Assembly: GCF_020520425.1 (NCBI RefSeq)
Contig: NC_079490.1
Location: 124,330,715 to 124,394,714, forward strand
Length of the DNA: 64,000 bases
Direction of reading: 5' to 3'
From: Spinacia oleracea
Lineage: Eukaryota; Streptophyta; Magnoliopsida; Caryophyllales; Amaranthaceae
Under the pieces are notes generated by a model, which did no database searches, was not told where the DNA came from, and was given only the letters and a program-made list of their open reading frames with translations. Positions 21,830 through 31,962 of this stretch are shown piece after piece; the first letter of the stretch is position 1; each line of letters starts with the position of its first letter. The translations under genes and the position numbers were made by a program.

Positions 21830-23928
21830 TGTAGGGGGTTTTTTCGTACTTTTTCCCGTAGTGTATTTCCCCTACGAGGGCGGTTTTAGAACCTTTGTAT
21901 TTTTGGATTTTGAAGGAGTCGCCACCAAATATTTTTAAGGGTCCCGTTTGGAAAGACCAAAAAAGTGACTCTATTAGGATAAGGCATTGAATCTTAGAAA
22001 CGGATGGGTGAGATCCGGGCAAGGGAACGAGATTCTTATTCCACGAGCTTTAGAAATTATTCAAATGCATGGCACAAAACATATTCGAAATACCCTAGTT
22101 ATGAAACCATGTGGGTTTGAATTTAGTACTTGAACAAATAGAATTTCTACTTTTGTATCGTGACCACTTTGCTTTAAAGTTAATTTAAGGGAACCTAAGA
22201 TCGGTTTGTCCAAAAATTTATCTTTGTTAAGCGTGGTGTGACTTTGTATTTTGTATTTAGCATGTGAGGTGATGAAAGCAATAAACAAGTAAAGCAACAT
22301 CACAATAGAAAATAAGTGCGGAATTAGTAAAATACATCACCACCTAGAAATGGACTAGGTGGGAAACCACATTGCCTAGAAGGACTAGGCAAGTAAAATT
22401 TCATAATTGAAAGTGCGGAATTGAAGGATGCAATATTTAAATGCGTTATTGAAATTGCGGAATTGAAGTGCGTTATTGAAATTGCGGAATTGAAATGCGG
22501 AATTGAAATGCATAATTGAAAGGTGCGATATTGAAATTGAAATTTAGCACATGAGATCCGAACGCCAAACGACTCCTTAAAAATAAGTGCGTCCGACACG
22601 GATTCAAAGCAAAAATCTCAACTTTAGGATTAGTTGCTCATCCCAAAGAATCCTAGATTTTGAACATAGAAATTGAGCTTGAAGCATTGAACTTGAAATA
22701 TAGAACTTGAAATATAGAACTTGAATATTGAACTTGAATATTTAACTTAGGAGTTTTGAATCTCAAAGATTGGACCTTTTAATGTTGAAAAGGCTTTATC
22801 TTTGATATGCTTCTATTTTGAAGTTGTTCTAGTTTAAGGAAGTGATTATGAACAACCTTAAACATCATTGAACTTTGAAACTTGAACTTGAAATTTGAAA
22901 AGTGGTGTCTTGAATCTCAAAGATTAGACCTTTAAACATTAGAAAGGCCTCATCTTTGGTTACTCCATATTTTGAAGATGATTCTAGTTTAAGGAAGTGA
23001 TTACAAACAACCTTAAACATCCTTGAATCTTGAAATTTTGTATTTGAATCACACAAAGTGTGGATTTTTGAAAAGGTGTATGCATGATTGTTGTAAGTGA
23101 CACTTTTAAACATAAAAGTGCCAATCTTACTAATCATTTTTGAAATAGAAATTATAGAAGCATTGTAGATTAGTTTGGGATTCGGAAACACCTAATTAGG
23201 TTTAGGCTAAGATCCCTTTTGGAGCTCCCAATTGCTTAGAACTTTGAAATTGTATGAGATTTTTGGAGAGTTTTTGTATTTTGATTTGAGTGGCAATTAT
23301 TGTATTACGACGTTGTGTTTTCGAATTTCCCTCCCTAAATGCTCAGAATTAGGGGTTTAAATAGGAAAATTTGTAGCTAAACGCCTGCTGACACCAGCGT
23401 CCAACGCAGCAGCCTGCGCCAGGCGCCACTGACGTGGCGCAGAAGCTGCCAAAACAAGGACGAAGATGTCGTCCTTGCTTTTGGCTTGTAATGGGTGTAC
23501 CTTTCTACGAATTGTACGAAGTTGGCACATAGTTATTGCTTAGGGATTAAGGCTTGGTTTGCGTCTAAAAACAAGCCGTTTCGGGTTTTTGAATTTCGGT
23601 CTTACGGGACGAGGCCCAACTTGCTCGATTTTGTGGGTCGACGCCCGAATTGGGATTGCTTAGTGTCATTTCGAATGGAAAAGGCCTTGTAGAACCAATG
23701 GAATGGTCCATTGGGTGAGATTGTACTTGAATTTTGAAATTGATTTTTGGAAATCGTATTTTATACTGAGTTCCAGAATAGGAACGGCCTCGGGTATTAG
23801 ACTTTGGCTCTTGGATTTTGAAACATGTTCTAGCAAATGGTACTTTCGCACGGAGTTGTCCCAACCACCTAACAAGGATAATGGTATCGTCATCATCCCA
23901 ATGGGGAGACACAATTTAGGTGTCTACA
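21830..23928 (-). repeat. 5' LTR of T_A (2099 bp)
   Basis: On the minus strand it starts TGTAGACACCTAAATTGTG and ends CCCCCTACA. A TATA-like CTATTTAAA lies near 23363-23355. Beside it is an inverted repeat GCGCCAC-tgac-GTGGCGC at about 23420-23440. The outer 205 bp also occur at 39651-39854 and 46883-47086 as part of the tandem duplication. Open frames across 23565-24038 are chance frames over the LTR edge. Confidence 0.85.
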
Positions 23929-26154
23929 GTCGGCAAATTAATTCTCCTCTCTTGGGAGGTATGTGTAACGAAGCTCTTCCACTTGCTCAGACAACTTCTC
24001 GAGATAGGACTGGTATGGGGCTAGGCTTTCGCTTCTGACTTTCCATTTGTCGGAAATCTGATTGATGATTAGGGACGAATCCCCGTATACTCGAAGTTTC
24101 TGGACGCCCAACGCTAAGGCGGCTTCCAGGCCCATAATGCATGCTTCATATTCGGTTGCATTGTTTGTAATATTGAATTGCAACTTTGCTGATATGGGAA
24201 TGTGAGTGCCATCCCGGGCTACTAGGATTACCCCGACACCACATTGAATTGCAAATTTGCTGATTTGAGACACCGTCAAAGTGCAGCGACCAACTTTCAT
24301 CGCTTGTCATTAAAATTTTCTCATCGGGTAGATCGTAATCCCTCTTCTGCCCCAATGGGACAATCGGCTAGGAAATCTGAGACTGCTGAACCCTTGATAG
24401 ATTTTTGAGGGATGTACTTGAGATTGAATTCTGCTAACATAACCAACCATCGGGACAACCGTCCGTTGAGAGCCGATTTTTCGAATAGGTACTTGAGAGG
24501 ATCTGCTTTGCAAATCACATACGGTTTGTGGGAGAGCATGTAATGCCGCAGTTTCTTTGTGGCCCAAACCAAGGCGATACTCAGCCTTTCGAGTTGAGTA
24601 TATCTAGTTTCGTACTCGAGTAACTTCTTGCTTAGATAGTACACGGAGTTTTCTTTGCGGTCGATCTCTTGGGCGAGCATGGCCCCTACTGCCGAGTCAG
24701 CTGTTGTAAGGTAAAGCCTGAGGGGAACCCACGGTATTGCTGGCTTCAACACTGGTAGATTTGAAAGATAGTCCTTGATAGTATCAAACGCATGTTGACA
24801 GTCTTCGTCCCATACCTTGGGCTCACTCTTGCGGAGTTTTCGGAACACTGGCTCAGAAATCATAATGAGTTTTGAGATAAATCTACTGATGCATTGTAAC
24901 TTGCCAAGGGACCCCCGAATTTCTTTCTCATTTGCTGGCGGTTTCATGTCTAGGATGGCCTTGATTTTTGAAGGATCAGCCTCGATGCCCTGAGAACTGA
25001 TGACATACCCGAGTAACTTTCCTGACGTTACCCCGAATGCACATTTTTGAGGATTGAGCCTCATATTGTATTGCCTGAGCCTGTTGAAGATTTTTAGAAG
25101 TACTGTTGTATGCTCATATCGCTCTCTGGATTTGAAAATCATATCATCGACCTATACCTCGATTTCTTTGTGAATCATGTCGCTCATAATAACTGTGGTT
25201 GTTCTTTTATACGTAGCCCCCGCGTTCTTCACTCCGAACGGCATAACTGTATAGCAATAGGAACCCCACTGAGTAATGAAGGTTGTCTTCTCCATATCTT
25301 CCTCTGCCATGGGAATCTGATTGTAGCCTGCTTACCCGTCCATAAAAGAGAGTAAGGTATGATTTGTTGTGTTGTCGACCAAGAGGTCAATGTAAGGCAA
25401 TGGAAAACCGTATTTAGGGCTAGCCTTGTTAAAATCCCAGCTGTAATCACCGCAAATTCGAACTTTGCCGTCATTCTTTGGAACTAGGACGAAATTTAAA
25501 ATCCATTCTGGATACTTGGCTTCTCGAATAAACCCGACCTCTAGCTTCTTAGAGACTTATTCTTGAATTTTGAGGGAAACATCCGGTTTCATGCGACGGA
25601 GTTTCTGCTTGATGGGCTTTTAACCTGGAATAAGAGGAATTGTATGCTGACCGATGCTTGGATCAACCCCTGGCATATCATGATAAGACCTTGCGAAGAC
25701 GTCTATGTACTCTAAAAGTAGCTTGATAAGATCTTCCCGCTCTTCTTGAGATAGAGTCAAACCAATCTAAACTAGTTTTGGATCACTGCTGTTAGAAAGA
25801 TTATCTTTTTCTGTTTCCTCAATTATGGGCGTCCTGTTTCATGATTTTCGATAGCTTTTAAGATTTCAAGGTCAGCTTCTTGTGAAGCAAAGTTGTTTGG
25901 ATTAGGAATGTGTTTTGAATTTGGACTTGAAGAGTAGGAGGGAATTGAAGTATTATTGAAATTAACAATCATTACATCGGCAACTTTAACTTTAATTTCG
26001 GCCTTTAGAGGCTCTTGATTAATGCAAGACTCTAGCCCTAGACTCTTAGAATTATCACTAGACTCTTATCCAGACTCATCCTCTGACTCGGACTTGCTCA
26101 TCATAGATCCTTCGCCCACAGTAATCTTGAACATTTTGCCATTTGGAGGAGTAA
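23929..26154 (-). pseudogene. T_B pol copy 1: dual RNase H and reverse transcriptase
   Basis: Read on the minus strand from 26154: acidic linker, RT (about 25600-24900), first RNase H (about 24850-24380), second RNase H (24300-23934, TNNATEYEACIMGLEAALAL, GDSSLIINQI, LPREEN). A long open stretch at 25142-24321 covers RT thumb to RNase H. Breaks: the YVDD tyrosine codon is TAG (25154-25152), the MDGYAG tyrosine codon is TAA (25334-25332), and a duplicated 21-bp segment shifts the frame at the start of the second RNase H. The first 5 bp (gtcgg) are the T_A target-site duplication. It is cut at 26154 by the non-autonomous LTR element and continues at 34695. Confidence 0.85.
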
Positions 26155-28885
26155 TGTAACGCCCCGACCTCTAAATCACTTATTAAAGCATAATTAGCAG
26201 CGGAATTAACCTAATTCGGTCGGGACATTACCCGCCGTAATTCCCTCTTAGGAATTACAAGGCAACCATCATATTAATTACTATTAATCTCCACAATTAG
26301 CATAATAATCCTTTTTAATTCCTTAATAAAAGTACGAAACTTAATCAAGAATCTTTACTTAAACTTGTTACAACTTAAAATTAACTTAGGTGAACTTGGT
26401 AACAGTGAAATCCTCGCCACTACTCGTTTCCGTGGTCCCCAGCAGTACCTAAAACGGAAAACAAAACGGTGAGCCGAAGACTCAGTAACGAGTTACCCTA
26501 GCATCGTAACATCATTTCAATTCATTTTATTTAATAACACAGGGAGAATAGAATATAGTAAAACATTTAATAAATCATCATTTCAAAAGCATCATTTCGA
26601 AACATCATTTTCGATAATATCATTTTAGGAATTTCAGGAACATTATTTCAAGAATATCATTTCAGGAACATCATTTCATTAACGTTTTTCCTTTTAACAA
26701 TATTATTCTGGTCGTCAGGACTTTACAGGAAAACATGGTAGGACGTCTCCTACGAACAGGGGAAGCCAGTGCTTCATAACAGGGGGAGTCAATGCTCCAT
26801 AGCAGGGGAAGCCAGTGCTTCATTTCAGGGGGAACCTTGGTTCCATATCAGGGGAAGCCAGTGCTTCTTATCAGGGGGAGCATGGGCTCCATATCAGGGG
26901 AACTTGACCAGTTCTTACACTTTTATTTATCATGTTTACATTTCTTTTAATCGAACATTAATCAGGAAAATCTCAATCATTCAGGGTGGTTCAATAAACC
27001 ATTAAATCTCGTTATTTCATAAAATCATTTCTTTCAGGAATAATAATAATTCATTAAATCAATACTTTGCATAAAGCTGCATTATCGTAAAACAATTCAA
27101 CCAAATCATACTTGTAATCCCGCAATTCATAAAACATCATTATAAAACATCAATCATTCATAACATCATTCATAAATACATTTCGAAGGGAATGCGGGTA
27201 CTAGCAATAACCGTTACCTCAATTCCACGATTTGCGAGGCCTTTTTCGTTGGTTCGTTCTTCCTGAGCTCCGAGAATCGAGATCTTATAAAATAATAATT
27301 ATTGACTTAGTAAATCTATTTTAATAAAACTAATAATTTAAATATATAAATTTCTTTATGTAAAAAAAAAAGAATAATTGGTAGTTATTGAGTCATTTAT
27401 AAAATTCCTTTATAAGAATGTTAAAGTACTTAACCAAAATTATTCTTACAAAACATGAATTAGCAAAAGTCAATATAGAAAAGCAGTAATACTTACTCAA
27501 TATTAGTGGGCCTAGTTTTATAAGTTGGGTGGGCTGACTTCAATGAATAAAACCAAAAGTTCCAATTGGAACTTCGGTTACTGGAAGTTTGAAGCAGAGT
27601 AAAGCAAAGGCACGAAGAGGGAGAAAGAAAAGGGGCGGCGGTTCGCGACTGGAGGAAGGGCGGTGGCTCAGCCTAGGCGGAGTGGCGTTACGCCAGAAAG
27701 GAGGGGGGGGGTACGCCGGGTTGGAAGCAGTGGTTGTTGGTTGCGCGCATCTTGCGCGGAGGAGATGGAGGGGAGAGGCAGGGCAATGCGATAGAGAAGG
27801 AGAAAAGACGGCGGGGGTGTCTGCGGTTGGGCGGCCAGCACCGAGAACCCGCGCCAGAGGCGAAGGTGGTGGTGGTTGTTCCGCGGCGGAGAAACAACAA
27901 GGGAGGGGAGATGGAGGTCGCGCAAAACAGGGGAATTACAGGGAATGGGGTGTTTTCCGGTCAATTCTGGGCGGGGAAGGGTTGGTTCATGGTCACAGCG
28001 GATGGGGATGGGGTGGGGAGGCGTCGGAGGTGGTTGCGGAGTGGTGGTGCAGCATTGGGTGGCGCGGAAGAGAAACGAAAAGGGAGTGGGGGAAACGCGG
28101 CACTGCGGGCCGGTTTTGGTCGAAGGAACAGGGAGGAGTTTGAGGTGGTGTTAGGCGACAGTGGTGGTGATGATAGGGTGGTAGGAAGTGGCGGGTAATG
28201 ATGGTGGTCAGTGGTTGTTGTTGGTGGTGGTCACGGTGGCTCGAATCAGAGAACACAAGGGAATGAGAGTTTCAGTTTGTGAATTGATTTTGGGCTGGGA
28301 AACAAAATGGAAATTGGATGTCTGATTTAAAAACCAAGAAGTGTGAAGGAGAAGATTCATAGCTTGGGGTCCAAGGATTTGTAAGTGGACTGATTTTGAG
28401 GGAAGGAAGGAAGTATTGACTTCCTGTTTTGTACGTGGAGAGCAAGGGAGAGAAAAAGATGCCAATTTGTTCCTTAGGGGCAATTTGGTCATTTCACTTA
28501 GTTAGGCAAGATTTCTGAAAATTGTTTTCTATTTTTAGAAAATTAATTTGAATAGAAATATTTATTTAAATTTAAGTTTTAAAAATATCGTTAACGAAAA
28601 ATGAATTTAGTTTCCGAATAATAAGAACGTTTTGAAATTATTAAAAAAAATCCGAAATCAATTACGAAATAACTAATATTTAAAAAGTAGCTTAAACTCG
28701 TAAATTTGAAATTAAATCATAGAATCTGAAAGTTAATAAATAGTGTAACAATATTTAAAAATTCAAGCGAAATGAAACTTCGTTAATAAAAAAATAAAGT
28801 TCGAATTTTAGATTTAAAACGATTTTAAGCTAAATAAAAATAATTAAGCCTAATTAACCGAGTTTTAAAAATTCGGGATATTACA
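26155..28885 (-). repeat. 3' LTR of the LARD-like element (2731 bp)
   Basis: Plus-strand ends TGTAACGCCCCGACC and CGGGATATTACA. It contains a 184-bp array of eight 23-bp hairpin units (26736-26919) and a GC-rich block (27600-28200) where long frames open on both strands. Those frames are repeated in the other LTR and resemble no protein I know. Confidence 0.88.
26736..26919. repeat. Array of eight 23-bp hairpin units (3' LTR copy)
   Basis: Eight exact 23-bp units starting at 26736, 26759, 26782, 26805, 26828, 26851, 26874 and 26897. Each holds a 5-6 bp stem around a 4-5 nt loop: GTAGGA/TCCTAC, GAAGC/GCTTC (three times), GGAGT/GCTCC, GGAAC/GTTCC, GGAGC/GCTCC, GAACT/AGTTC. Stem sequences change but pairing is kept (one G-T wobble). 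Units are separated by an A/T-rich tail ending in CA and G runs. Confidence 0.9.
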
Positions 28886-28898
28886 TTCTTACCCCCTT
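28886..28898 (-). other. Polypurine tract of the LARD-like element
   Basis: AAGGGGGTAAGAA on the minus strand abuts the 3' LTR start TGTAATATCCC. This is the priming site for plus-strand DNA synthesis and confirms orientation. Confidence 0.7.
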
Positions 28899-31160
28899 AG
28901 AAAAAGTTTCGTCCTCGAAACTTGAAAATTAGACGTATAAAATGATTGTTGGAAATTGAAAATGCTCGAATAAAAGTATAATGTTTTATTTTAAAACCAA
29001 GATCTCACATTTTCAATTCTGACAATGTCTAGCCTTCATTCCGCCATCATCTTTCCGAACTCCGCTTCAACTCGAGACCTAGAATCGAAGAGTAAAGAAT
29101 ACAAAAGGGGCAAAGTTATATATTAATCCTTAATCGTCATTAAGGTCAATTACATTCCGCCATCGTCTTTCGTATCTCTACTTTACTTCATAGAATAGGA
29201 TCGAGGAGCAAAGAACTTAAAAGGGGCAAACTTGTTAGCATAGACTAGGCTCCCATTTTACTTTGTGATATCTTGTTTGAAAATATTTTCTACCGAACAG
29301 TAATTTTTATGCAAAATTATAATGCTGAAAATATATGTATTGTAATGAAAATAAATATTTGTCTACCAATTGCAATACTCAATAATTTGTAAAAGTCATT
29401 ATTATATCAATTTCGTACTCTGAGCTCAGGAGAACTTCCATCGGAGGCGGCTTCCATGTATAACAATTAGACTACCAGTACAATCATGCCATGTCAGCAT
29501 AAACATAATCCATATCATAGAGACATAATTCATGTGAACATTTCAAATTCAACATAAGCATAACATCTAACACACGAGCATGGTTGACCATAACATAATC
29601 ATTCATAGAAAACATAGTAATTCATACATCATATCGTTCATGGAAAAATAATTAGAGACATTTCACTTTCATTTGCTATTGGCCTCTTTGTTGCAGGAAT
29701 GTTGTCGTTGACTTTTGTTATTCGATTCGTGTTGATTCCGACCTTCGATCTTTCCTTATACGTCAAACAACTTCGTTGACTACGTTCGTTGCGGGGGTTT
29801 GAGTCCAATCGCGTGACTTAGAAATATATCGTTAGTCATATGACTTCGTTACTTATCCTTAGGTCGAAAAAATTTCATATTTTGCGAAGAATGCTAAGCC
29901 ATCAAACATGCCTTTATCATAAACAATCTAGCTTCTAGAAAACTTAGTTCATCCTACCTGGTTTTACAAACATGTCATTTTGTCAATTTCTATTCTCAAC
30001 TCCATTTCATTCCTTAATCATTCATAACTCTTTTCGAATTTCATAACATTCATTAATATCATCAACCTAATAGACGGAATTCTTGATAACTTATTTCAAT
30101 GCTTTATATGCAACCTCAATTTCATGTCCTCGCCATAAATCGTACTTTTCCTCAGAACATTTTTGCAAAACCTTACATTCTCTAGTTCAACTTCCTTTAT
30201 GGAGGTTATCAAGTATCCTTTTAAATAAATACACAAAAATACTCCCTATTAAAGGCGCGAAAAGGTAAACCAAGAATACCATCAACGTAACTGACATACT
30301 AATTCCTGATTACTTGTTTTGGTATAATTCTCAGAACTTCATGTGTACAATCAATTTCATCTCTTCACCATAAATCATATTCTTTCATAACTTTTAAAAG
30401 TTCCAGCTTAGCTTCCTTAACATATATGAATACACACTTAGGTACCTACAACCACAAAACAATCATTATGAAGGGTGCGGAAAAGTAACTCATAAATCAA
30501 TCATAACTTGAACGCTTTAAACCTTGAATAACCTTAATTTAATTGGTGATTCGCCACTTATAAACATACAAAATCATGCTCTTTCGGTAATCTATCCTTT
30601 AACCTTATTGACAGACTAATTCTTGATAGCTTTATTTTGGTAAAATCCTCAAGATCTTATTTATGTGTCAACTCAAATAGGTCCTTTATCATAACTTATG
30701 TTGGGTTCATAACTTTTCTGTATAACTCCTTAGCTTCCTTAATAGAGGCATAAGGCATACCAATCATCTTCTAGATAATAGACTTTAGTACTTATAAACA
30801 TTAATGTATTCGTCATGACTAACACGGGGAGGTAACCCTAGAATCAATATCATTCATAACTTTGAACACTTTAAACCTAAAATAACCTCAACTTAATTAG
30901 TGATCCATCACTCATGAAATACATCCTTGGTCTCGTTTGGTACTATAATATTTATTCTATCCTTAAAGATTTCATAACCATGAAAATTCCTCAAAACAAT
31001 TCATATCCACAAAATCTTTGAGTTCGCACCGTGCTTAACTTAACTTCTTCCAAGGAAATGCTTAAACTTTGCTTAGTTTATCTAAGATAGAAAAACTCAT
31101 AACATGACATGTGACGGTAAACATAAAATCCAGGGAAGTTCGATTCTAAAGCGAGAGAGA
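28899..31160 (-). other. Non-coding interior of the LARD-like element
   Basis: About 2.3 kb of AT-rich sequence with stops in every frame on both strands. No pol motif is visible. Stretches such as TCATAACTTTTC and AACCTAATTTAATTAGTGATYC recur loosely (about 30400-30950), suggesting an old internal duplication. Confidence 0.5.
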
Positions 31161-31161
31161 G

Positions 31162-31395
31162 CTAAATCAAAATAATATCGGCGTTGGCGTCATCTTTGTC
31201 CTTTATCATGTAATCTCTTACGTATGTTGACGAGCGTGATGGATTTAGCATTGTTGTTGCTTCGTTCATGATTGGTCGAGGTTGATGTTCCGATATTCGT
31301 TGGAGGTGGTTTAGGACATTCTTTAACGAAATACTCTTTTCCTTGACATAAATAAAAAGTATTCGTTTTAGCACAATATTCAATTCCATTCGTTA
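31162..31395 (-). pseudogene. Decayed gag zinc knuckle of the LARD-like element
   Basis: In the minus-strand frame starting near 31387 the sequence reads FYLCQGKEYFVKECPKPP (about 31359-31307). It aligns with the Gag CCHC knuckle (C-X2-C-X4-H-X4-C) but the first Cys is Phe and the His is Tyr, each explainable by one base change, so zinc binding would be lost. A different frame is open for 75 codons here and is a shadow. Confidence 0.6.
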
Positions 31396-31496
31396 GAGTA
31401 TTTTGAAAATCTCGAGTAGTTGATCCATATGATTGACCTAGTCTTCAAATTCCATTGAATTGGCTTGCGATCATAGATTGGTGGATTCGAGGCTGA

Positions 31497-31706
31497 TTAG
31501 TGACGCAATTTCGTTTGCATTAGTGACTTCCGTTTTTCGAGAATCTTGACCACTTCAGCTGACAACGTACTTGCAGTTCTTAATCGTTCCATCATGTCCT
31601 TGGGGTCTACTATAGATTGCTCGTCATAGAAATCAACGTAGGAAACCTCATTGTGAGCGACGTTATCGTGAATGTTGCGCTTTGTTGTGAGCTTCGTTCG
31701 TGGCAT
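31497..31706 (-). pseudogene. Gag N-terminal remnant of the LARD-like element
   Basis: A 69-codon frame starting MPRTKLTTKRNIHDNV, about 240 bp downstream of the PBS, where gag should begin. The basic MPRT start is usual for chromovirus-type Gag. It is followed by a polar helix-like stretch (MMERLRTASTLSAEVVKILEKR) and stops. The rest of gag is missing or shifted apart from the decayed knuckle 100 bp on. No other part of the polyprotein remains. Confidence 0.55.
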
Positions 31707-31947
31707 CGTTGGTAAGTTCGATAATCGATATTTCGCATAACATATTCAATCAAGAAAACATCAATAACATAAGAAATGAATCCCTTTTATCCCGTGCGTT
31801 CCTACGCTCACACTCATTTCATTTTAACTTGACTTGATTTTAACATATTCTTTTTAACTTATTCCTTAAAACTCTTTGCTTAAAGCCTATTGAATTCTAC
31901 TATGCGCAAAAACCCGTAAGGTTTAGCACTTATGGTCCAGAACCTTT

Positions 31948-31959
31948 GCTCTGATACCA
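31948..31959 (-). other. Primer-binding site of the LARD-like element
   Basis: TGGTATCAGAGC on the minus strand, three bases from the 5' LTR end. It is an exact match to the common initiator Met-tRNA site. Confidence 0.85.
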
Positions 31960-31962
31960 AAC

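Larger units (their letters stand above)
10672..23928 (-). mobile_element. T_A: Tat-type Ty3/gypsy retrotransposon nested in T_B
   Basis: The element is bounded by gtcgg at 10667-10671 and 23929-23933. Minus-strand order is: 5' LTR (23928-21830), PBS (21825-21808), long leader with two minisatellites and a Helitron, gag (18540-about 17660), knuckle and protease remnants, RT, RNase H, second RNase H (13780-11631), then a truncated 3' LTR (11630-10672). Integrase and over half of the 3' LTR are gone, apparently in one deletion that joins the RNase H tail to the LTR. A solo LTR interrupts the region between protease and RT. Many frameshifts show it is dead. Confidence 0.82.

Noticed and set aside
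21375..22022. 215-codon minus-strand frame
   Set aside because: It spans the T_A PBS and LTR boundary, so it cannot be one gene; no domain recognised.
26769..27005. Frame with repeated Arg-Gly-Ser-Gln-Cys words
   Set aside because: It is a translation of the 23-bp hairpin array; the unit length is not a multiple of three and the frame has no start or domain logic.
27589..28256. Long open frames on both strands rich in Gly, Arg, Ala or Pro, His (repeated at 33347-34064)
   Set aside because: They lie in a GC-rich block of the LARD LTR, are open in several frames at once, and have no recognisable domain.
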